NCBI GenBank assembly: GCA_947044405.1
Contig: CAMRHE010000134.1
Location: 563,501 to 627,500, forward strand
DNA: 64,000 nt
Reading direction: 5' to 3'
Source of the DNA: Leptodactylus fallax
Lineage: Eukaryota > Chordata > Amphibia > Anura > Leptodactylidae
Part shown: piece after piece, positions 33,310 through 45,649 of the stretch
Position numbering within the stretch: the stretch's first letter is position 1
Layout of the letters: each line of letters opens with the position of its first letter
The notes under the pieces: generated by a model
What the model saw: the letters and a program-made list of their open reading frames with translations, nothing else
Database searches by the model: none
Told to the model about the DNA's origin: nothing
Position numbers and translations under genes: made by a program

Positions 33310-33859
33310 GAGGAGTTGATGACGTATGTTTCTTTTTGATAATGTATTAGACTATTTCTGTATATGCAAAGGTCAGACCCTTTTCTAACGTTGAGATCCA
33401 TATTTTTTTATAAATGTATAAAAAAAAATTTAATTATTAATACATTTGATATTTTTCCTAAAATAATGTTTGGTAATTGTTTTCAATCCTAGTCCAGTAT
33501 GAAAAAAAAGAAAAATTCTAGGATTAATATTCTGAATAGTGTGGGCTTTCATAATATTATATACTGGTGTTTTTGTATTTGGTATTGGTTACTAAGAGCC
33601 AATATCTGGACCTAAGGTTACCCAGACAGCATTGTCTGAATGGCATGCCTCTAAGGACAAGGTATGTGTACATACAGCTCTATGTATGCATATGTCACCC
33701 TAGCAAGGCAGATTGTAAATAAACTGGGCTATCCCATAGTCATTGTTTCATGGGGATCAGAGTCATGCATTTTTATCAGTATTTCATCAATATGAAATAA
33801 ATGATGGCATGTGAATCCCATCAAATGGAAAAGGGAGCCCACCACCACCAAAGCGCGCC
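33310..33859. other. No gene recognised
   Basis: A/T-rich sequence with nothing supported. Confidence 0.35.
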
Positions 33860-33862
33860 TAA

Positions 33863-34237
33863 GGCTAAGGCCCCACTTAGCGAGCCGCAGCAAATATACG
33901 CTGTTGAAAAAAACACAGCAGAAACACATTGCATTTTTTTCCACAGTGTTTTTCACAGAAAGTGCGCAGAGTTTTCCTCTGTGGACTTTCTGCCGCTATT
34001 ATACCGATACGGAAAATACCAGCGTTTCCGTAGGTAGAATTGACATTCTGAGATTTTCAAAAATGCGAGCATCTTTGAAAATGCAGCTTTTCTGCAATGT
34101 GAATTTTTTTCTGCAATGTGTGGATTGGATTAGCCAGAATCCCATCCACTTTGCAGATACTGTAAAACACAGCGTTTTTTGCCACCTCGTTTACACCGCA
34201 GCCAAAACTCTGGGTTTTTGCAACGTGGGGCCACGGT
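33863..34237. mobile_element. Harbinger-like MITE, copy 4
   Basis: Starts GGCTAAGGCCCCACTTAGCG after TAA (33860-33862) and ends near CAACGTGGGGCCACGGTA before TTA. Contains CGTTTCCGTAGGTAGAATTGACA. More diverged than copy 2. Confidence 0.75.
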
Positions 34238-34616
34238 ATTAATCATGCATCTGCTGTTGTAATGGCCATTAGTGCCATAGTGAACATTACATTTTTGTGT
34301 CAAAGTCTAATCTTTCTGCTGAGAAAATAATTTAATCTATATGGAAATGAGATGTTTAGTGCATCTAAATTGTTACTATTCTTGCCAGACCATTCATATT
34401 CTCTGTTGGTGGCCACCCAGGTCCACCCCCTAACATAAAGATTTTAGTTCCTGATCTGCCGCAACCACAGGTGAAGACAGGTGCTCCAGCAGATGCAATC
34501 AGGTGCACCGAAAAACTGATCACTTATGATGATTTATAAGTGATTTAGAATGGGTGTAGACTCCCTTTAATGCATTATCATGCACAAGTTAAAATACAGT
34601 ATGTAGCAGCATTCGA

Positions 34617-35400
34617 TGGTTTAACCACTTGCCATGGCACAGTTCACCGTCACCAAAGACAGATACTTAGAGGATGAATTGAAAAAACACAGGAAAACAT
34701 AAAACAGTGAATAACATTTTGTAGCCCCCTCCCTATAATATCTGTTCGTGTCCATTCTCTGTGCCCCATGACCATAATATCTGTCCCCTTCCATTCTGTA
34801 CACCTCCTCCCTATAATATATGTTCCCTTTCATTCTACATATAGCTGTTTTCTATGGTTTTACCACTTGCTATGGTACAATGAATCCTCACCAAAGACAG
34901 ATGTTCAAAGGATAAAATGAAAAAACACAGGATAACATAAAACACTGAATAACATGAAAAGAAAATCTGTCCTGTTCCATTCTGTAGCCCCTCCTCCCTA
35001 TAATTATCTGTCTCATCCATTCTGTACAACTCCAGCTAATAATATCCGTCCCCTTCCATTTTGTATTCTCCCTACCTATAATATTTATCCTCTTTCATTC
35101 TATATGTAGCTGTGTTCTATGGTATAACCACTTACCATGGTAAAGTGCACCTTCAGCAAAGACAGATGCTCAGAGGATAGAATGAAATACATAGGATAAC
35201 ATAAAACACTGAAAAACATAAAAATAAAATATATCCCCTTCCATTCTGTAACCCCCTCCCTATAATATGTGTCCCTTTCTATTTTCTATGCCCCCTGCCT
35301 ATAATATCTGTCCCCTTCCATTCTGTACGCCCCCCATAATATCTGTTCCCTTCTATTCTGTACGCCCCCTTCCAATAATATCTATCTCCTTCCCTTCTCT
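34617..35400. repeat. Tandem repeat, three units of about 240-265 bp
   Basis: ACCACTTGCCATGGCACAG-type starts occur near 34622, 34860 and 35127. Each is followed by ACCAAAGACAGAT, AAAACACAGG and several copies of a roughly 35-bp subunit, CCTCCCTATAATATCTGTCC then CCTTCCATTCTGTA. A repeat of repeats. Confidence 0.85.
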
Positions 35401-35409
35401 ACTGTATAG

Positions 35410-35830
35410 TTAATAATAATAATAATAATAATAAAAAATTTTATTTATATAGCGCCAACATATTCCGCAGCACTGTACAATTTGTAGGGTTCAAGTACTG
35501 ACAAAAAAGATACATTACAAAGAAATAGTCAATTCACACACTGGGACTGAGGGCCCTGCTCGCAAGAGCTTACAATCTATGAGGTAGAGGGGGTGACACA
35601 GGAGGTAGCGGGGGCGGCATCAGAGGTAGCATTGCTTATACAATGGTCAGACAATTCTGTAATAGAGGTTACTGTCATTACAAATATATAAAGCTGTGTG
35701 AGCCATCACCAGTCATGTACTTTAACGTGCAGATGGTGCCTGGACATATAAAGTTAGCCTGATACGGCATCATATCCTGCGAGGTAATGTGGGAGCGTGA
35801 ACAGAGGAGGGTACATCTCTATAAGTAAAG
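35410..35830 (-). mobile_element. LINE/SINE 3' tail with AAT microsatellite
   Basis: An AAT run (35410-35434) is followed by TTTTATTTATATAGCGCC and AGAGCTTACAATCTATGAGG. Reversed, this is the GGCGCTATATAAATAAA tail shared with the SINE at 55478, typical of L2-mobilised elements in frogs. Orientation is minus; the 5' limit is uncertain. Confidence 0.65.
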
Positions 35831-35839
35831 GTAATATAT

Positions 35840-36385
35840 ATTCACTAAGCCCAGTTGTTAATAGTAGTACACAGTTACAATGAGTCATCAACCAATTTAC
35901 TGCACAATGGCTATATCTGTGCAGTTATAAGTAAATTCATTTTGCCCAAGGACAATGAGGTATGGAATATGAGCTCAGGCTGAATTTGGAAGCTTGACTG
36001 ATTAACTGCCCTGAATGAAAATATGTGTTCCTACTATGACTTATAATATGACACCAGCGTGCCTTTGTGCTTTGGATGAGGTCCAGAAATAGCTATTCTA
36101 TAGCCTGGATTCAGCCTTAGAAGAGAGACGTAGAAAACTAAATCAGTAAGTTTATGGATCAGAAATATTTTTTTGCAGTGGCTACTATTGTAATTTTAAC
36201 CCTCTAATTCCTAGAGGAATGTAAGGGTGCAGGCATATTCTGTAGGATTACAAATGAAACACTGCACCATAACTTCAGATTCACCTTTCTAAGGTGAACA
36301 GAGATTTAACTTGAAGCTTCTTATTTATTCCCATGACTCCCACTCTAATAATTACTACTATGCAGAGATAGGAAAAGGAATTTGG
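35840..36385. other. No gene recognised
   Basis: No supported exon or repeat between the LINE tail and the purine-rich tract. Confidence 0.35.
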
Positions 36386-36389
36386 TGTG

Positions 36390-36650
36390 AATTTTAGAGG
36401 AGGGACCCGGGAGAGGAGCAATAGAAAGATAATTAGTGGCAGGGAAGGAGACTTTTAGAGCATCTGAGAAGGGTGGGATAGTATAGCAAAAAAAGTACTA
36501 GGAGGGATGAGGGGGGAGGAGGGATAGGAGGAGAACTAGGGAAGGATTAGAAAGAAAGACATAGGCAAAAGAGTGTAGAGGGGGGGAGTGGTAGAAAAAA
36601 TCTGAGAAAGGGGAGGGCTAAAAAGAGGCACACAAGGGAACAAAGTTACA
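36390..36650 (+). other. Purine-rich tract upstream of kcp
   Basis: About 260 bases strongly biased to G and A on the + strand, including GATGAGGGGGGAGGAGGGAT and AGAGGGGGGAGTGG. It lies roughly 0.75-1 kb before the kcp start codon. It could form unusual DNA structure or be promoter-associated; no function is shown. Confidence 0.55.
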
Positions 36651-36659
36651 AAAAATAAC

Positions 36660-37387
36660 CAGTCTATTGCTAATGTTTCCTTATTGTCAGAAGCTCTGCT
36701 GTTTCTCCATACAGACAGGAGTTGCAGCTAAAAGCAGCAGGGTCGATACTGACAAGACCTCTTCTGCTCTTAAGGACAGGACAACTCTATCTCCATACAA
36801 GACCAAACTTGCTAATGACTGCCCATCATTACCAAAGACTAGCCTCAGTGTTCTCTTCTCTGCATATAGTGACTGGGGCAATACCTCCTCTACCTTCACT
36901 GCTTGAACCTCCAGGTGAAGCTGCTCAGCTGTGGTCCAGCCCAGGAGTCCTTAGAGAAACAGTTCAGTTTGTGCCCTGAAGCAAGACAAAGGCACCTTCC
37001 TTCGTGTCACCTCTGCAGGTCTTCAGGCAAGTTCTGCAGAGAATCCTCTTCTGGACCTTAATATCCTGATACTGGACCCAAAAGTTATGCATTGACTGCA
37101 GTATGTTCTTCTGCAGCGACCTCGGGGCTTTCATGTTATTAAAGCAGTACCTTATGTGACTTGTCCTTACAACCTCTTTTATATTGTGATATTAATGTGG
37201 TCACATTTGTGCTGCAGCACTTTTAACTGTGATGCCCATCTGCTATTATCTGAAGCCACTTTACTGACCCCATCTCTTGATAGTTATCACTGGCATACCT
37301 TACTGTCACAAGGAAGAGGTCCTTCGAGCTTAGTAAGCACTCTGAATTTGGCATGTAGTTTGCACTGCTGATGTACTATTCTGCACC
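36660..37387 (+). promoter_or_regulatory. kcp: Probable kcp promoter / 5' untranslated region
   Basis: Inferred only from position before the first coding exon. No start site, TATA box or CpG island could be fixed by eye, and 5' untranslated exons may lie further upstream. Frames here (36667-36906 and others) are not conserved-looking. Confidence 0.3.
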
Positions 37388-37505
37388 ATGCTGACACCAG
37401 GATGGACTTCTGTTCTGCCTTTCTTACTTATGTCTGTATGTTGCCTGAGCCAAGAGCCAGGTGACCAGGATTTGGAGCTTCCACTACAGTACTATGATGA
37501 CAATG
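37388..37505 (+). CDS. kcp: kcp (kielin/chordin-like) exon 1: signal peptide
   Basis: ATG at 37388 opens a short peptide with a hydrophobic core, VLPFLLMSVCCL, a typical secretion signal, probably cut after about residue 22 (near LSQ/EP). It continues through an acidic stretch to YYDDN. The exon ends at 37505 before GTGAGT, with one base left over (phase 1). That base joins TT of the exon at 47126 to make a valine, so the frame runs straight into the TSPN domain. I chose this ATG because it gives the signal peptide and the matching phase. No in-frame alternative was tested. The 9.6-kb intron that follows is full of repeats. Confidence 0.75.
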
Positions 37506-38605
37506 GTGAGTATAGGCTGAAACCAGAATAATTCACCAGTGAAGAGGTATATCTGGTTGCAATACTTTTCAGGATATCTTTTCAGTAAAATATTTACATG
37601 AATAATGACTTTGTCAGCAAATATTTACACACAATGTAAACAGTGGGATGTGTTTCCTGAAAATAAAAAGTTCATGCTATGGCTGTTCATACAACCTTTT
37701 ATAAAAATGCTTAAACCCTGCCATGGAGAACTTTACCTTCATGTTACAAAGGCATATGTATACTTTCAGATGCTGTAGAAAAGAATTATTAGTAATCCTG
37801 AATTTCCATTACAGGCAGTATTTCCATAGGAGCACTGCCTATTATTTAGCTCAGAGGAAACACTTAAAGACTTCCTTGTGTTGCCATGCAATTGATGTTC
37901 TGCACTATCTATATTCCCCAAGAAGTTACCATGTTCATGAGTCACAGGCATAGCTTGTGTATCCCAGTTCTACAAGCAAACGCTATAAGTGGGTACTGGG
38001 CACCTGACTGCTTGTAATGACTTCACATGTCTCTGTAAAGATACTGGAATGTATGTGTGGTTTGTAAAGTTGGCCATATGTATTAGTCTTTATGAAAATG
38101 GACAATATCAGCCCAACTGAACGTTTGGTTTTAGCCAACTTATGAAATGCAGTCACTGTCTGGAAAGAAGTTAGCTGTGTTTAAAGTCTGTGTCTAAAGT
38201 CACTAGTCAATAAACAATATTTCCTTGAAAAAAAAACATTCCCAGCAAGACTGACTTTTGTGTGGGATCACTGACTATGTATAGCCAGTATGAACAACTA
38301 TATAGACACCTAAAATGTGTTTGGCTGTATTGGCATACTGATCATTCACCATCAATCATTCCTTCAATGTCTTTTTATCTATCACTCAGTGTGAATATTA
38401 GTAATGAGCCATAATTATATACCATGGTTCTTATTTGAGGTAGTTTGTGATGTTTGTTATGTTGTCGGTTACCTAAGAAATACAGCTATTATAGCGTGTA
38501 CTAATTCTGTCTAAAAGTTAGACAGGCTAAGTTAGTCTAGACAATCTTAAAAAGTACTAGATTGATAACAGTGGCTAATGCTGGAAGATAAATCTGTTGC
38601 ATTAG
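37506..38605 (+). other. kcp intron 1, first part, no other feature
   Basis: Starts with the GTGAGT donor. Apart from short non-conserved frames nothing is recognised. Confidence 0.5.
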
Positions 38606-38607
38606 TA

Positions 38608-38765
38608 GGCTAAGGCCCCAGATTACGGGAAAACCTGCTTTTTTTTGCAGCTTTTGCTGCGTTTTTTTCTGAGCCAAATTTAGAAGTGGCTCGAAAAGGA
38701 ATGGAAAATATATAGGAAGCATTTAGTCAAAAAATGCAGCTTTTCTGCAACATGTGGCCTCAGCC
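38608..38765. mobile_element. Harbinger-like MITE, copy 5 (short)
   Basis: GGCTAAGGCCCCAGATTACG at the left and AACATGTGGCCTCAGCC at the right, before TAA. 158 bp with TTGCAGCTTTTGCTGCG inside, closest to MITE D. Confidence 0.7.
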
Positions 38766-38883
38766 TAAAACACTTCATAAATATGGAGCAAGGCATGTTA
38801 AGCTGATTTTGGTGCAAATTACACCAGCATTCTGGCACATTTTTCTTAGTGAATCTGAACTTGTGTTTGAACCATACATATTA

Positions 38884-39037
38884 CGCTAGTTTCACACTAG
38901 GACCAGAACAACAGAGAAGCAGACTGCTAAAATAGCATTAACACGCGGATGTCCATCGTTTTAAAACTGGACTTTTTCCTCTGCTGATTTTTGGCAGACA
39001 CTGCAACAGAGACTCTGGCGCAGATGTGAATGTAGCC
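38884..39037. mobile_element. Short Harbinger-like MITE, TTTCACAC family
   Basis: Starts CGCTAGTTTCACACTAGG and ends AGATGTGAATGTAGCC, with TTA at both flanks (38881-38883 and 39038-39040). 154 bp, no coding sequence. Confidence 0.65.
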
Positions 39038-39040
39038 TTA

Positions 39041-39894
39041 GTGTGAAAAGTGTGTAGAATCATATGCATGAGTGACCAGATGGTATACTTGGTTGTGTGT
39101 AGTACTGTATAATGTCATTGTATGTGTGCTGATAGCTTAGTTTATTATATTTTTAAATATAAGATTAAAGGAGATCATATTCAATAAATAGATAGTGTTT
39201 GGCTGACAGGTATTCTGCCCAAATCCACCAGAAACTAGCATACACTGTTCAGCTTACCGAGCATGTATTTATTTTGTAATGGGAAGATGAGAACAAGATG
39301 CTGTGACACCTCTGGCAGCAGCTTATCATCTGTGGGAACAAAGGGTCAGGCATCTTGAAATCCAACATACCCCCATGCAGATTAGATAGTTGGCTGATCT
39401 CACTGAAATTGGCTGAGTTCTTCTATAAAGCCATTTCATTTTTGGCTGTGTTGTAGATATACATTGGGAGTATTCCCAATCATCTCACATATAGAATTAT
39501 ATTTTCTGCCTATAAAAAAACATTGAGTGAACTTGTAAATCGATTGTTTTATTTAACATGTACTTATTCTGAATTATGGCTTGTATTATAGCCTATAGCA
39601 ACATTCACTGTTCTGTGGCATCAGAGCTGAAATCTCCGATCTCTCATTGCTGGCACAGTGCCACCACTGAATTGTTCTGACCTTCTGACCATATGCATTG
39701 TAGAAGTGTTGTCTTTATATTGTGTACTGCTCAGTAAACCTTTGTAGGAAAAACTAGCAGTCCCTTTATATTATAGGAGCTCTGCTAAGCTGTTAGGGAT
39801 ATAACTTATCTGCCTTGTTTATAAGGGGGCAACACTAACCAAGAATATATTTACTGGAGTGCTGTATATATGTCAAAAAACATGGACCAATACC
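39041..39894. other. kcp intron 1 segment, nothing recognised
   Basis: No exon or structured repeat supported. Confidence 0.35.
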
Positions 39895-39897
39895 CAC

Positions 39898-40086
39898 CAA
39901 CATGTCAATTAGACCTACAGAAATGCCGGTGCTTTCCCTATAGGTATAATGGAAGCAGAAAGTCCTCAGAGGAAACCTCTGTGGACTTTCTGTGAAAAGC
40001 ACTGCGGGAAAAACTGTAATGCACTGCCACCGTGGTTTTTCCCACAGCGCTTTTTTTGCTGCGGCCCGCTACATGGGACCTTAGCC
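39898..40086. mobile_element. Harbinger-like MITE, copy 6 (left-truncated)
   Basis: Contains CATGTCAATTAGACCTACAG and GCAGAAAGTCCTCAGAGGAA, and ends CTACATGGGACCTTAGCC before TAA. The left part is missing. Confidence 0.75.
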
Positions 40087-40301
40087 TAAAAACAATAAAA
40101 AGATTTGGTCAACAATCTTGAAACCAACCCGCCTGTTACCTGGGCAACAATGAAACGTCCACACACACCCTCTCTTGATAGCCCGTAAATAAATATATTT
40201 TACTGGTCCAAATTCATGTAAATTCATGAAATACATCTTACTGGTCCAAATTCATATATAATCAATAGATATAATTAATATAATAAGAAGATATATATAT
40301 A

Positions 40302-41884
40302 TACAGTGGGGAAAAAAGTATTTAGTCAGCCACCAATTGTGCAAATTCTCCCACTTAAAAAGATGAGAGGCCTGTAATTGTCATCATAGGTAGACCTCAA
40401 CTATGAGAGACAAAATGAGAAAACATATCTAGAAAATCACATTGTCTGATTTTTTAAGAATTTATTTGCAAATTATGGTGGAAAATAAGTATTTGGTCAC
40501 CTACAAACAAGCAAGATTTCTGGCTCTCACAGACCTGTAACTTCTTCTTTAAGAGGCTCCTCTGTCCTCCATTCATTACCTGTAGTAATGGCACCTGTTT
40601 GACATTGTTATCAGTATAAAAGACACCTGTCCACAACCTCAAACAGTCACACTCCAAACTCCACTATGGTGAAGACCAAAGAGCTGTGGAAGGACACCAG
40701 AAACAAAATTGTAGACCGTCACCAGACTAGGAAAACTGAATCTACAATAGGCAAGCAGCTTGGTGTGAAGAAATCAACTGTGGGAGCAATAATTAGAAAA
40801 TGGAAGACATACATAATCTCCCTCGATCAGGGGCTCCACACAAGATCTCACCCCGTGGGGTCAAAATGATCACAAGAACAGTGAGCAAAAATCCCAGAAC
40901 CACACGGGGGGACCTAGTGAATGACCTGTAAAAAGCTGAGACTAACGTAACAAAGGTTACCGTCAGTAACACACTACGCCGCCATGGACTCAGATCCTGC
41001 AGTGCCAGTGCCCCCTGCTTAAGCCAGTACATATCTGGGCCCATCAGAAGTTTGCTAGAGAGCATTTGGATGTTCCAGAAGAGTATTGGGAGAATGTTAT
41101 ATGGTCAGATGAAACCAAAGTAGAACTGTTTGGTAGTAACACAACTCGTCGTGTTTGGAGGAGAGTGAATGCTAAGTTGCATCTAAAGAACAACATACCT
41201 ACTGTGAAACATGGGGGTGGCAACATCATGCTTTGGGGCTGTTTCTCTGCAAAGGGACCAGGACTAATCCGTGTACATGAAAGAATGAATGGGGCCATGT
41301 ATCGTGAGATTTTGAGTGAAAACCTCCTTCCATCATCAAGGGCATTGAAGATGAAACGTGGCTGGGTCTTTCAGCATGACAATGATCCCAAGCACACTGC
41401 CAGGGCAACGAAGGAGTGGCTTCGTAAGAAGCATTTCAAGGTCCTTGAGTGGCCTAGCCAGTCTCCAGATCTCAACCCCATAGAAAACCTTTGGAGGGAG
41501 TTGAAAGTCTGTGTTGCCCAGCGACAGCCCCAAAACATCACTGCTCTAGAGGAGATCTGCATGGAGGAATGGGCCAACATACCAGCAACAGTGTGTGCCA
41601 ACCTTGTGAAGACTTACAGAAAACGTTTGACCTCTGTCATTGCCAACAAAGGATATATAACAAAGTATTGAGATGAACTTTTGTTATTGACCAAATACTT
41701 ATTTTCCACCATAATTTGCAAATAAATTCTTTAAAAATCAGACAATGTGATTTTCTGGATTTGTTTTCTCATTTTGTCTCTCATAGTTGAGGTCTACCTA
41801 TGATGTCAATTACAGGCCTCTCTCATCTTTTTAAGTGGGAGAACTTGCACAATTGGTGGCTGACTAAATACTTTTTTTCCCCCC

Positions 41885-41888
<4 letters not shown>
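40302..41888 (+). mobile_element. Tc1/mariner element C
   Basis: Starts CAGTGGGGAAAAAAGTATTT and ends with its near complement (one mismatch at the tip, CCCCTCTG). TA flanks lie within TA microsatellite sequence on both sides. 1587 bp; same family as element B. Confidence 0.93.
40666..41671 (+). pseudogene. Tc1 transposase, frameshifted (element C)
   Basis: Starts [20 protein letters not shown] with a helix-turn-helix region ([20 protein letters not shown]), then loses frame after about 50 residues. Stops and small indels follow (40860-41060). From 41066 the catalytic part is open for 201 residues to ITKY, with D in WSDETK, D in [11 protein letters not shown] and E in LNPIENLW. It cannot make a complete enzyme. 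Confidence 0.92.

Positions 41889-41921
<33 letters not shown>
41889..41921. repeat. TA microsatellite
   Basis: About 16 TA units immediately right of Tc1 element C; a shorter TA run lies at its left (40291-40301). Confidence 0.95.
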
Positions 41922-41923
<2 letters not shown>

Positions 41924-42164
41924 TGAAAATAAATTCATATATATAAGTTGATGCTAAGGCAAAAGTATGAACCATAAATGATCAGGTATATATACCTAAA
42001 AATCCAAAAGGCCAAAAGTATCCAAAAGGCCGAAAATATGAATTATTCTGATTCTGAAATACCAACCAGACAACAGGCTAGAGAAAAGAACGGTATCCAG
42101 GGAACACAGAACATCCCCACGCGTATCGCCGCCCCACATGTATTGCCACTAGATGCACTGTGAC

Positions 42165-42425
42165 ATCAGTGTATATATTGTCTCTGTTCTGTGACATCAC
42201 AGTGTATATTATGTATGTACTGTGATATCACTGTGTGCATTATCCCAATGTTGTGACATCACTGTGAGCATTATGACAATACTGAGACATCACAGTGTGC
42301 ATTATCCTGGTACTGTGACATACAGTACTGTGGGCATTACTCCAGTACTTTGGCATCATTGTGTGCATTATTCCAGTATTGTGACATCACTGTGTGCATT
42401 ATCTGTGTTGTAAAATCATTATGTG
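42165..42425. repeat. Minisatellite, about 40-bp unit, about seven copies
   Basis: Imperfect units of TGTGACATCACTGTGTGCATTA plus TCCAGTACT-like spacers. The TGACATCA core recurs in most units. Confidence 0.85.
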
Positions 42426-42429
42426 ATAT

Positions 42430-44355
42430 ACCCCTGTGTGTGAAGGAGAACAAAATAACTGTACAGTTTTCAAGTTCTAAGCTTGCTGCCTAAAGGTGGT
42501 CATGGTAGAGCAGGGCCCCAAGTTTTGCAATGGGGCCCCATTGTTACTTGTTACACCCCTACATACCTCCAGCTCTATGGTCCTACATCCTGCGGAACAT
42601 TTAAAGTAAATGTAAAGTAAATGGGCAGTGTGAGTACCCCCTAGAGATATGATGTTTGCCCCAGGATATACTTACCAAAGGTTGAGAGCCAAGAATTGAA
42701 TAATTGCACTTGCATCTTGCTAAGGTAATACATTTATCCACTAAAAGAACTTTTAACTCTTAACTATTGTTACATAAAGTATGTTTAGAATTTACAGACA
42801 TTTACAGTGTTATGGAATATTCTGGCACTATATAAATGAAGGCTATTAATATTACTTTCCTTATGTACAGCTATAGCACAAATGGACTTACAAAGGCTTT
42901 GTCTATATAGTTCAGAAGCATGACATTGTTTTTCTGGAGCTCAACAGAGGCAATAGTTTCCCCAAACCTTACAGTAAAGGTCTTACCATTGTCTAAATTA
43001 CTACAAGGCTAGAAGGGACATGTTGGTAGAATGTACTTGTACTAAGTGCCTGTATTTCCGTTGTGCTTTGATCAGTGATTTGTAGCAATGTGTGGGAAAT
43101 GAACAGCATGACAGTGGTGGTTTACAAATGCATGAAGCTTTTCCAGCCTGCAGATTTTCCTTGATAGTTGTCCCCACATTCCCTCTTGGTTCTCTTCAAA
43201 GAAAGGAAACACAAACAAACATTGGATGTAACTGAAGTGAAGTTCATTTCATAGTTTATATTTACATTAAAAATGAGTAACTATGTAAATATACTAATTC
43301 ACAAAAAATAACACTCCCTGATAGAAATGTCAGATTGCTGCAAAACTCGGCTTGCAGGTCTGTCTTGGGTAGATATGGAAATGATTACATGTGTGGTCTG
43401 ATTAGACATTGGGTCTTGCCACAAGAGGGTGTTAAAGTACTTCTTCCACTCTCCTATAAAAGGCTCCCAGAGGCTATTTTTGGCTAGTGTACCTTTTGCT
43501 TTGTAATCCATTTTCAATGGTCAACCATTGAGGGATTTCCTACAAGTGACATTTACCCACTTTCCACAGGAGCATGAGAATTGAATGCCCCATATGAATG
43601 GAGAGGTACTAGTGAGCTTGCCTGGCCACTACCCCATTCATTTCTGTGGGACTGCCAGGAGACAGTGGAGGTGGAGTCTCATCACACTACACTTAGTCTT
43701 AGTAGTATCCAAGGGAAACAAGTGATAGATTAGTGACATAAAATTGCTTCTTCCTAACATACTGCGGAGCCTCAGTGTGTTACTTTGTGATGCAGCGTCA
43801 GACTGTTTCCATTGCCTACAACTTGTAATAGGTTTCACACTGTTGGCTCTTATAAGCAGGAGGCGTGAGACAGCATGGTGAAACTGGATTTCACAGAAAC
43901 ACTGTGGGATTCTGCACATAGCACATAGCAAAGGCAATATGAGTCAGGGGAGTTTTATAGCTCTGAATCATTATATGGATTCACCTATATCAGTGCAATC
44001 CTGCTCCCTTAGATAGGGCAAAATATCCTAAAATGAACTGGAGGGACATGCAGAGGACCAAGAAGGGTGTGGTTGGGAGGGGAGGTGTCTTAAAGGGTGC
44101 CAGAAGTGATTTCATAGGTGATGAAGTAATCTTGTAGTGTACAGGAATTCAGCCACACAGGAGAGACTGACCTCCTATCTGGACTGTTGAGACTGGTGGT
44201 CACATGACTCCCATAATGACAGGGTTCAAAATATATGGATACAACTTAGCTGGGATACAAAAAAATTATGGAGCTAAATTATAGTGCTAGGATATTACAG
44301 ATGATTTAGCATTATATGTCAAAATATAAATGTTTCCTGGAGCTATTTTAATGGA
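42430..44355. other. kcp intron 1 segment, no gene recognised
   Basis: About 1.9 kb. A fragment at 42812-42850 (TATTCTGGCACTATATAAATGAAGG) is the tail of an L2-type SINE. Otherwise nothing is supported. Confidence 0.4.
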
Positions 44356-44359
44356 GAAT

Positions 44360-44700
44360 GTCATATTAAAGGGTTTTTAAAATAATATGATATTGGTGGC
44401 GGTCCAACATCTGGAACCTTGCTGATCAGCTCTTTGAATAGTATCCAAATGCCTCTACCTCCTTACAGCATACCAATCATATCGCCATACATTGTATAGC
44501 AGCTGTGCTTGATATTGCAGCTCAGTCCCATTCATTTGAGCTGACATGCAGTATGGTCATGTGACTTTAATGGGATGTCACTGGCCTGATAGAAGAGGAA
44601 GTGGTGTTCACCAAAGTGCAGTAGCCTCTAGTAACATCTAATCTGCTATCGAAGACCTATCCTTAGGATAGTTATAGTCCCAGAAAACCCCTTTAACAGC
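44360..44700. repeat. AAAGGGTTTT...AAAACCCCTTTAA repeat
   Basis: Left TTAAAGGGTTTTTAAAATAA and right CCCAGAAAACCCCTTTAACAG are inverted, with CCTTGCTGATCAGC and CCTATCCTTAGGATAG inside, as in the repeats at 27550 and 62115. Interspersed repeat of unknown class. Confidence 0.6.
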
Positions 44701-45645
44701 CATGTTGTACATACAATACATATATGTTGTAAACAACATGAATGAATGATAGATTTGCAAAAGCACCAGACCTTTCCTTTTAGCAATGTTACTAAATCTA
44801 ACCCCTTCTAACATATGCTGCTGCAAATGTAAAATAGAGAAGCTGAATGAAGCGTCACTAATACATAGTATATACTGTAGTATTTAGACATATATAACAA
44901 ACCTTGTTTGCTTACCATACATAAAATACAGTTTGAGAAGTCCTGCTACTACTTTCCATCCTAAGTGTAGGATTTCTACTATGAATATAAAAGTGCTTAA
45001 AAGTTTCAGCTATGAATTTACAGTAGTCTGTAGTAGTCTTATGTATGGTAGATGTAGGACGGGCACTCGCTACTGGAAAAGCAATTTATTAAAATTAAAT
45101 GGGAGTTTAACAGTAAATGCCTTAGTGGCAGGATTAAACTAGAACTAGTAACCAGGTTATTCTAGCTATCGCCTGACATTGGTACCACCATGAGACCTGA
45201 GAGTATGGGATTGAAGCCAAACCTCTTCTCATCATGAACTATACAATGCTGACTCATACGTAACATCTGTGTCATAGACAGCAGACAGGCCATACCAAGC
45301 AATAATATGGGGAGTCTTGTAGAAAAGTTCTCCAGCTGATGCAGTGCAAGATACTCGCACGGCAACTGTAAACTCTAAAGACCAGCTGTGATCTAGTTCA
45401 TGCCAGAGACCTTTGTTCATTTACTATAACTGCAGGGATCTAAAACAGGTTGGCTATGGTGATATCATACTGTATTAACCATTACCTGGAGCTTTGCTGA
45501 CCAGTCATAATCATTGTTTTGCTCTGGCCTCTCCACTCTTGATACTATACATTAGCTTATATATTTATGGGAAATGTTTTAATATTCATTCATTATATGT
45601 TTGCAGTAGACACATTGAAGTGTCACATTGTGCAGGATCGTGTGA
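44701..45645. other. kcp intron 1 segment, nothing recognised
   Basis: No exon, RNA gene or structured repeat supported. Confidence 0.35.
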
Positions 45646-45649
45646 TAGT

